A DNA stretch of 64,000 nt, taken from positions 1-64,000 of the forward strand of contig NZ_LQOL01000064.1 in the NCBI RefSeq assembly GCF_002101555.1, given 5' to 3'. The notes below the pieces were generated by a model. It ran no database searches. It was not told the DNA's origin and worked only from the letters and a program-made list of their open reading frames with translations. Position numbers and translations under genes: made by a program. Below, piece by piece: positions 58,413-64,000 of the stretch. Numbering within the stretch: the first letter of the stretch is position 1; each line of letters begins with the position of its first letter. Source of the DNA: Mycolicibacterium canariasense (lineage in GTDB: Bacteria > Actinomycetota > Actinomycetes > Mycobacteriales > Mycobacteriaceae).

Positions 58413-59037
58413 CATCACCGAGCCCATCGACGGTGTGGTCCGCATCGAGACCTCACCCCGGGAACAGGCCACGCCGATCATCATGGAGATGATGCGGTCG
58501 GTGTATCCACACGACCAGGTGTTCGGTGAATTCTGCCCCGTGAACGGTTATATCGACTGTCCACCGGCCGAACTCTTCGACTACCTGGCCGACACCCGCA
58601 GCCTGGAGGAGTGGACCTACAGCCTGCGCGGGTTCACGCCGACCGACGAGGACGGCCTGTGGTTGGCCTATGACCGGCTCGGTTCGGAGACCAAGATCTT
58701 CACCCGCACGGTGGCCAACCGCGACGCCATGACCGTCGACTACCACTGCGCCTGGGATCAGGGCCATCACCTGTGGATGATCTATCTGATGCGGGTCGTG
58801 GACGCGCAGGTCGTCCTCGACAAGCCGGGTTCGGTGGTGTTGTGGACCAATTGCCACCACCCGTTCTACGACAAGAACCCCTACCCCGAGACGGCACCGC
58901 CGGAGCGCCCGGTCTGGGTCGGCGATTTCTGGGACATGTTCGGCGCCGGCCACGAACTGGAGTTGCGCAACCTGAAGGCGATCGCCGAATACCGGCATCG
59001 CAATGGCCTGCCGATCACCCCCGACTGGATGAAGTGA
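58390..59037 (+). CDS. SRPBCC (START-like) family protein
   Basis: 215 residues. NGYIDCPPAELFDYLADTRS and EEWTYSLRGF match the START/Bet v1-like (SRPBCC) superfamily: a deep hydrophobic pocket used by polyketide cyclases, aromatases and lipid carriers. It could bind or cyclise a product of the neighbouring ThDP and KAS III-like enzymes. AAGGAG upstream; start lies within the ThDP gene end. Confidence 0.78.
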   Translation: MSLPALADITEPIDGVVRIETSPREQATPIIMEMMRSVYPHDQVFGEFCPVNGYIDCPPAELFDYLADTRSLEEWTYSLRGFTPTDEDGLWLAYDRLGSETKIFTRTVANRDAMTVDYHCAWDQGHHLWMIYLMRVVDAQVVLDKPGSVVLWTNCHHPFYDKNPYPETAPPERPVWVGDFWDMFGAGHELELRNLKAIAEYRHRNGLPITPDWMK

Positions 59038-59044
59038 GGTCCCG

Positions 59045-60052
59045 ATGAATGTCAGCCTGCTCGATGTCTCGACCTATCTGCCCGGTGACCCGATCGGCGC
59101 GGACTACTACGCCCGGTTCGCCGACTCCGACGAACTGCGGGACAACTTGATGTTCCGGGCGCCCAAACACCGCCATCACGTCGCACCCGACGAGACCGCG
59201 ACCGACATGATCGAACGCGCCGCCGCTGGATTGGTGCAGCGGCACGGCGCCGATGTGCTGTCCCAGGTCGACGTGCTGATCACGCACACCCAGTTGCCCG
59301 ATATGCCGTTCTACGGTGGCGGCGGGGCGATCGCGCATCGCCTCGGCATGAAGCCGGGCTGGGTGGTGGATCTGCACAACGGCGGCTGCGCCGCGTTCGT
59401 GTTGGGACTGAAGATGGCCCGCAATCTGCTGGCCTCCGGCGAGGGGCGTACCGCGCTGATCGCCGTCGCGCAGAATGCGGCGGGCCAGATCTTCGACCAG
59501 GAAACGGTGCGGCGCAAGGCGCAGTCCTCGGTGCCGGGTGACGGTGCGGCCGTCGGGTTGGTGACCTGCTCGGATACGTCACCGATTCTGGATGTGGAGT
59601 GCCGCACCTACGGTGAGTTCGCCGGGGACATGACCATCGCGGTGGATCCGCCGCGCAAGTGGTGGGCCGCCGGCCCCGGCGAGGGTTGCATCGGCTTCAC
59701 CGAGTCCAAGATCACCAAGGTGCTGGCCCGGGGCAATCGCCAGGTGCCCGAGGTGTCCTACGCGGTATGCGACCGAATCGGGTTGGCGCCCAGGGATATC
59801 GATCTGCTGGTCACCAATCAGCCGAACCGGGTGTTCCTGCGCAACTGGCGTGAGGCGCTGGAAGTTCCCAAGGAGCGGCACGTCGATACCTTCGACGACT
59901 GCGGCAACCTGTTCGCGGCCGGGATCCCGATCAACCTGGACCGCGCGATCACCGAAGGCCGGGTGAAGGCCGGCGACACCGTCCTGATGGCGGCCTTCGC
60001 GCATGCCGGCGACTTCGCCGGTGCGGCCGCCGTCCGATGGGGCGGGCGATGA
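59045..60052 (+). CDS. KAS III-like acyltransferase/condensing enzyme, catalytic His replaced by Asn
   Basis: 335 residues, thiolase fold of the FabH class. The acyl-binding cysteine is Cys115 in NGGCAAFV. In FabH a conserved HQAN supplies the catalytic histidine; here the matching segment is TNQPN, placing Asn258 there, while the second Asn (Asn288, CGNLFAAGIP) remains. Loss of His but not Cys is seen in acyltransferases that make ester or amide bonds, not C-C bonds, so decarboxylative condensation is unlikely. Probable role: transfer of an acyl group in a small-molecule pathway. Seven bases after the SRPBCC stop. Confidence 0.85.
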   Translation: MNVSLLDVSTYLPGDPIGADYYARFADSDELRDNLMFRAPKHRHHVAPDETATDMIERAAAGLVQRHGADVLSQVDVLITHTQLPDMPFYGGGGAIAHRLGMKPGWVVDLHNGGCAAFVLGLKMARNLLASGEGRTALIAVAQNAAGQIFDQETVRRKAQSSVPGDGAAVGLVTCSDTSPILDVECRTYGEFAGDMTIAVDPPRKWWAAGPGEGCIGFTESKITKVLARGNRQVPEVSYAVCDRIGLAPRDIDLLVTNQPNRVFLRNWREALEVPKERHVDTFDDCGNLFAAGIPINLDRAITEGRVKAGDTVLMAAFAHAGDFAGAAAVRWGGR

Positions 60053-61101
60053 GCATCCCGGATGGGGTGCTGGCCGACGTATTCGACACCCTCCCGGCCG
60101 CTCAGGATCCGCTTGCCTTGTCGCTCAACGAGATCCCCTTTCCGCCGCTGCCGTCGGTGCGGTCGGCACTGGTTGCCTCGATCGGTGTGGCCAACCGGTA
60201 CCCCGAGTTCCTGCCCGAGCGATTGCGTGGCCTGATCGCCGAGCACCTCGGTGTCGACGAGGCCCAGGTGGTGATCGGCACCGGTGCCACCGGTGTCATC
60301 ATGCAGGTGCTGCAAGCGGTCACCCGGCCCGGCGACGCGATGGTGATGGCGACGCCGACCTTCGACGGTTACCCGATCTTCGCCCAGATCGCCCGGCTGC
60401 GGTCGATCCCGGTCGCGCTGGACGCCTACGGTCACCACGACCTCGACGCGATGGCCGCCGCCGCCGCTGCGGGAGCCCGGGTGGTGGTGGTGTGCCGGCC
60501 GCACAACCCCACCGGCACCGTGGAATCGGCCGCGGCGCTGCGTCGCTTCCTGCGTGCGGTGCCGGTCGACACGATCGTGGTGCTCGACGAGGCCTATGTC
60601 GAGTTCCTGGCCCCCGAACACCGGCTGGACACCCGGGAGCTGGTGCGGCGCCACCCGAATCTGGTTGTGGTGCGGACTTTTTCGAAGGCGTACGGGCTGG
60701 CCGGCTTGCGCATCGGCTATGGGTTCTGCGGTTCCGAGCTGGCCCGTCGACTCTGGACGATGCAACTGCCGTTCGGCGTGGGGCTCACCGGCCTGGTGGC
60801 GGTGGCGGCCTGTTACGGCGCCGAAGACGAGATGCGCCACCGCATCCGGATCATCGACACCGAGCGCAGGCGACTGCGCACCCAGTTGTCCGGCCTGGGC
60901 ATCTACAGCACGGACGCGCAGGCCAACTTCGTCTACCTGCCCGCCCCCGGCGGGGACCGGACGGTGTGGCGGCAGGTGTTCGACGGTCAAGGGCCGCGGG
61001 TCCGGCACTACGGCGACGGCGGCGTCCGCATCACCGTCGGCATGCGGCCGTCCACCAAGGCCGTGTTGTCCGCCGTCGCCGGGTTCCGCGCTGGTGGCTG
61101 A
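60049..61101 (+). CDS. Histidinol-phosphate-type aminotransferase (PLP fold type I)
   Basis: 350 residues. The Schiff-base lysine is in TFSKAYGLAGLRIGYGF; VVVCRPHNPTGTVES and VVLDEAYVEF are the usual PLP-contact motifs. HisC-like enzymes also act on aromatic and other 2-oxo acids, which fits a pathway starting from an amino-acid-derived oxo acid. ATGA overlap with the KAS III-like gene. Not likely the main HisC, which belongs in the his operon. Confidence 0.88.
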   Translation: MSIPDGVLADVFDTLPAAQDPLALSLNEIPFPPLPSVRSALVASIGVANRYPEFLPERLRGLIAEHLGVDEAQVVIGTGATGVIMQVLQAVTRPGDAMVMATPTFDGYPIFAQIARLRSIPVALDAYGHHDLDAMAAAAAAGARVVVVCRPHNPTGTVESAAALRRFLRAVPVDTIVVLDEAYVEFLAPEHRLDTRELVRRHPNLVVVRTFSKAYGLAGLRIGYGFCGSELARRLWTMQLPFGVGLTGLVAVAACYGAEDEMRHRIRIIDTERRRLRTQLSGLGIYSTDAQANFVYLPAPGGDRTVWRQVFDGQGPRVRHYGDGGVRITVGMRPSTKAVLSAVAGFRAGG

Positions 61102-61127
61102 GTCGCGGCATGCGGTAAGAACAGGGG

Positions 61128-61631
61128 ATGCCCTCTCCGCCGGACAACCGTGATCCGATCGCGCTGGCGCGCGCCAACTGGGAACGCGCGGGCTGGGGCG
61201 ATGTGGCCGACGGCATGGTGGCGGTCACCTCCGTGATGCGGGCGCACCAGATTCTGCTGGCGCGTGTCGAGACCGCGCTGCGCCCCTACGACCTCAGTTT
61301 CTCGCGATTCGAACTGCTGCGACTGCTGGCGTTCAGCAGCACCGGTGCGCTGCCGATCACCAAGGCATCGGACCGCCTGCAGGTGCACGTCACCAGCGTC
61401 ACCCACGCGATCCGGCGGCTGGAGGCCGACGGTCTGGTGGAACGCCTGCCACACCCGACCGACGGCCGCACCACGCTGGTGCGGTTGACCGATCTGGGCC
61501 GTTCCACCGTCGAGGACGCCACCGAGACGCTGAACAAAGAGGTGTTCGCCGACGTGGGTGTCTCGCCGGAGGATTCCCGGGCGCTGGCCAGGGCCATCGA
61601 GACCCTGCGCCGGCACGCGGGGGATTTCTAG
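61128..61631 (+). CDS. MarR family transcriptional regulator
   Basis: 167 residues. Winged-helix DNA-binding core: LRLLAFSSTGALPITKASDR-type helix 2-3 region, LQVHVTSVTHAIRRLEADGL recognition helix, and the wing PTDGRTTLVRLTDLGR. In M. tuberculosis a regulator of this type lies directly after rslA; here four biosynthetic-looking genes are in between. ATG start, 26 bases after the aminotransferase stop, so it may be co-transcribed and control them. Confidence 0.85.
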   Translation: MPSPPDNRDPIALARANWERAGWGDVADGMVAVTSVMRAHQILLARVETALRPYDLSFSRFELLRLLAFSSTGALPITKASDRLQVHVTSVTHAIRRLEADGLVERLPHPTDGRTTLVRLTDLGRSTVEDATETLNKEVFADVGVSPEDSRALARAIETLRRHAGDF

Positions 61632-61635
61632 CCGA

Positions 61636-62208
61636 TCAGCGCATCCCGTCGAGGAACGTCAGGTCGACGGAGTCGCCGCTGCTGTCGACGTCGACGCAAG
61701 TGACGTCCGACCAGCGGACGTCTCGCGCGCTGGCGCGGGCCCAGAATTCGTCCCAGTGCTCCAGCTTCCAGGTGTCCCGGCTCAGACCTCGCCGGACGAT
61801 CCGGCGGCGAATCGTGTCGGCGTCGGTCACCACCCGGATCACCAAGCGTTGTGCCGGTGGCCATTCGTATTCCAGGCTTGCGCGGGTCAGGAATTCGGTG
61901 TCGTCGAGGAATGCCCCGAAGGGCGCGTCCAGCACCACTGACGTGCCGGCTCGCAGGCAGTCGCCGGCCACGCGGAGCAGCGCCGCGTACTCGAGCGGCA
62001 TGACGTTGTCGACGTAGTAGGGATTGTTGTCGCGATCGTGAGGGTCGTGGCCGGCCAGACGCAGGATCTCTTCGGTCAGACCGCCGACAATGGTGTCCTT
62101 GTCGAGATGGGCGGCACCGAGCCGACACGCCAGTCGCCGGCTCACGCTGCTCTTGCCCGACCCGGCCGGACCGAGCACCACTGCGACGACCGGGGTTGCA
62201 GCTGTCAT
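61636..62208 (-). CDS. P-loop kinase/AAA-type nucleotide-binding protein
   Basis: 190 residues. Walker A is GPAGSGKSSVSRR at residues 12-24, then LDKDTIVGGLTEEI and VVLDAPFGAFLDD; the size and layout resemble gluconate/shikimate-type kinases of the P-loop fold. With an adjacent sugar-acid transporter and aldolase it may phosphorylate a sugar acid, but this is inferred from context only. Overlaps the MFS gene by ATGA. Confidence 0.72.
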   Translation of the reverse strand: MTAATPVVAVVLGPAGSGKSSVSRRLACRLGAAHLDKDTIVGGLTEEILRLAGHDPHDRDNNPYYVDNVMPLEYAALLRVAGDCLRAGTSVVLDAPFGAFLDDTEFLTRASLEYEWPPAQRLVIRVVTDADTIRRRIVRRGLSRDTWKLEHWDEFWARASARDVRWSDVTCVDVDSSGDSVDLTFLDGMR

Positions 62209-63542
62209 CAGGCCCGGCTCCTGTCGCGGACGAACAGTCCGTAGGACACCGCTCCGACCAGGAGCATTACGCCGCCGATCACGAAGACGTAGTGATAGTT
62301 GCCGCCGGTTCTGTCCAGGATGATTCCGGTGACCACCGGCGCGCAGGCAGCGCCGAGGAACCCGCCGAAGTTCTGGATTGCGCCGAGTGACGAGACCTGA
62401 TGGTCGGGCGCGATATCGGAGGCGAGCGTCCAGATCACGCCGATCGGTACCTGGGCGAAGAAATACCCCACGCACAGCAGCACGATGCTCAGCACGGTCG
62501 ACTGCACATACGCCACGGGCAGCACGGCGGCGGCCGCGAGAACGGCGCCGACGACGATGGGCAGCTTGCGCGCTCGCAGCACCGGGAGCCCGCGGACCAC
62601 CAGCGCGCGGGACGCGAAGCCGCCGGCAAGCACGCCCGCGATGCCGCACAGATAGGGGAGCGCGGCCACCCAGCCGACTTCCTTGAGGCTGAAGCCACGA
62701 GACTTCTCCAGGTAGCCCGGCAGCCAGGTCAGGTACACCCACACTGTGTAGAAGATGCCGAACGCGCCGATGACCATGAACCAGGTGTTGGGCTTGCCCA
62801 GCAGGGCTGCCCAGGTGCGCATCGTCGACTCCTGCGTCACGCCGGCGGCATCGGTCGCTTCCTGCTCCGCTGCGCTGAGCACGCTGTTCTGCTTGATCGA
62901 CGCCTCTTCCTCCGGCGTGGGGTTGCGGTAGGCAAGCCACCACAGCGCGACCACGACGACGCCGGTTACGCCCAGCACGACGAACATCCCGCGCCAGCCG
63001 AAGGCGATGATGAGGAAGGTGAGCAGCGGCGGTGCGATGGCGTTGGCGATCTGGGATCCGGTGTTGACCACGGCGAGCGGGATGGACCGTTCGTCCTTGG
63101 CGTACCAGCGTTCCGCGACTTTGAGTCCCGATGTGAAGAACGGTGATTCGGCGATGCCCAACGCCACCCGAGCCGCGTACAGCGGACCGAAGCTCGAGGC
63201 CACCGCGGTCAGCATGGTGACCGCGGACCAGGCCCCGGCCGCTGCGGCGTACATCTTCTTGGGGCCGAACTTGTCGACCAGGAAGCCGGCCGGCAGGTTG
63301 GCGATCGCGTAGGGCCAGGAGAAGGCCGACAGCAGCAGGCCCATCTGAGTGTTGGACAGGCCGAGGTCACCGGCGATGGTCGTGTTGCCGACGCTCAGCG
63401 TGCTGCGGTCGAGGTAGTTCACGATCCCGCCGAGCACCAGCAGCGCGACGAACATCCAGCGGAGTCGGTTGAGGGAGGCCGCTATGGTGCGGCGGGGCGT
63501 CTGGCCGGTGTGGCGGTGAGAGGCCGTGGCTGGAGTGGTCAT
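62208..63542 (-). CDS. MFS transporter of the anion:cation symporter (sugar-acid) type
   Basis: 444 residues, 12 transmembrane helices. VNYLDRSTLSVGNTTIAGDL and SAFSWPYAIANLPAGFLVDK are hallmarks of ACS-family hexuronate/galactonate/phthalate transporters, ARVALGIAESPFFTSGLKV of the following helices. The N-terminal 25 residues are hydrophilic. Located between a P-loop kinase and a KDPG-type aldolase, it probably imports a sugar acid such as galactonate or glucarate. Confidence 0.88.
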   Translation of the reverse strand: MTTPATASHRHTGQTPRRTIAASLNRLRWMFVALLVLGGIVNYLDRSTLSVGNTTIAGDLGLSNTQMGLLLSAFSWPYAIANLPAGFLVDKFGPKKMYAAAAGAWSAVTMLTAVASSFGPLYAARVALGIAESPFFTSGLKVAERWYAKDERSIPLAVVNTGSQIANAIAPPLLTFLIIAFGWRGMFVVLGVTGVVVVALWWLAYRNPTPEEEASIKQNSVLSAAEQEATDAAGVTQESTMRTWAALLGKPNTWFMVIGAFGIFYTVWVYLTWLPGYLEKSRGFSLKEVGWVAALPYLCGIAGVLAGGFASRALVVRGLPVLRARKLPIVVGAVLAAAAVLPVAYVQSTVLSIVLLCVGYFFAQVPIGVIWTLASDIAPDHQVSSLGAIQNFGGFLGAACAPVVTGIILDRTGGNYHYVFVIGGVMLLVGAVSYGLFVRDRSRA

Positions 63543-63584
63543 GCGGGCGTTCCTCGGGGTCGGTTGCTGGGCTGGGTGGGCGGG

Positions 63585-64000
63585 TCAGGCTCGAATGTCC
63601 GCGAGGAGGTCGAGGAATTCGGTTGCGGCCGTGCGGATTCGGTCTGTGTCCAGCTCGGGGCCGCCGGCGCGGGCGATGTGGCCGGCGACGCCGACCGCTA
63701 CAGCGCCCGCAGCGAACCACTCGCCCACGTTGTCCGGGGTGACGCCGCCGGTCGGACAGATCGGGATGTGCGGCAGGGGGGCGCGCAGGCTCGTCAGATA
63801 GGCCGGGCCGTGCAACTCGGCGGGAAAGAGCTTCACCAGATCGGCTCCGGCTCGGTGTGCCTGCACCACCTCGGTGGGAGTGAAGGCGCCACTGATGGCG
63901 GCGACATCGCGTGACTTCGCGGTGGCGATCACGTCCGGGGCGACATGAGGAGTGACCAGGACGGTGGCCCCGGCGTCGAGGGCCTGTTCGGCGAGGTCGG
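63585..64000 (-). CDS. KDPG/KDPGal-type aldolase, partial (continues beyond window)
   Basis: The frame is open to the window end, giving about 138 C-terminal residues of the usual ~205. The Schiff-base lysine is in DLVKLFPAEL; SGAFTPTEVVQAHRAGADL and HIPICPTGGVTPDNVGEWFA are class I KDPG aldolase motifs. It splits 2-keto-3-deoxy-6-phosphogluconate or -galactonate to pyruvate and glyceraldehyde-3-phosphate. Whether gluconate or galactonate type cannot be told. Gap of 42 bases to the transporter it precedes in transcription. Confidence 0.88.
   Translation of the reverse strand, partial: DLAEQALDAGATVLVTPHVAPDVIATAKSRDVAAISGAFTPTEVVQAHRAGADLVKLFPAELHGPAYLTSLRAPLPHIPICPTGGVTPDNVGEWFAAGAVAVGVAGHIARAGGPELDTDRIRTAATEFLDLLADIRA

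Noticed and set aside
60049..61101. Calling the aminotransferase hisC
   Set aside because: It lies in a SigL-linked cluster, not a histidine operon; HisC-like enzymes have many other substrates.

Overview
The window comes from a high-GC (roughly two-thirds G+C) mycobacterium, most likely a fast-growing Mycolicibacterium. The backbone order is the mycobacterial one: mycofactocin genes, S10 ribosomal operon, arylsulfatase plus formylglycine-generating enzyme, spc ribosomal operon, sppA, a run of SAM-dependent methyltransferases, secY-adk-map, then sigL-rslA. Species identity cannot be settled from sequence reading alone.

Layout. 1-5323: the mycofactocin operon from the 3' end of mftC through mftD, mftE, mftF and mftG (mftA and mftB lie upstream, outside the window). 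5313-11383: an MFS efflux pump with its divergent TetR regulator, a cytochrome P450, a lipoprotein carboxylesterase, an NTF2-like protein and a hot-dog (DUF4442) protein. 11384-17173: a long leader and the S10 operon (rpsJ to rpsQ), ended by a strong hairpin. 17232-21819: a Nudix hydrolase and a sulfatase-lipoprotein-FGE operon. 21884-33992: a catabolic island of two permeases, a PucR regulator, a GlcG-like protein, a haem-oxygenase-like diiron oxidase (HDO), two Rieske ferredoxins, a ferredoxin reductase, an aldehyde dehydrogenase, a gamma-glutamyltransferase-like enzyme and a RidA deaminase. 34495-38916: the spc operon (rplN to rplO) with its own promoter and a UUCG-loop terminator. 38945-42465: a TetR regulator, a luciferase-like oxidoreductase and SppA. 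42453-46125: four tandem paralogous methyltransferases. 46275-52429: secreted and surface proteins, including a three-repeat protein, an MspA-family porin, a frameshifted second MspA-family gene and a lipoprotein. 52642-55341: secY, adk, map. 55371-61631: sigL-rslA, then a four-gene biosynthetic-looking cluster and a MarR regulator. 61636-64000: a sugar-acid catabolism locus (P-loop kinase, MFS transporter, partial KDPG-type aldolase).

Two parts look novel. First, the HDO at 27752-28471 keeps all six expected diiron ligands and is encoded with a Rieske ferredoxin and a ferredoxin reductase, but the locus has no other recognisable terminal oxygenase. It looks like an oxygenase with dedicated redox partners that starts breakdown of an amine or amide substrate, followed by aldehyde oxidation, gamma-glutamyl or acyl-amide hydrolysis and imine deamination. 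Second, the spacing TGAACC-N16-CGTGTC, matching my recollection of the SigL consensus, occurs twice: before sigL and again before a ThDP enzyme - SRPBCC - KAS III-like - aminotransferase operon. That suggests a small SigL-controlled biosynthetic pathway. The KAS III-like protein carries Asn where the catalytic His is expected.

No rRNA, tRNA, CRISPR array, insertion sequence or replication origin was recognised.
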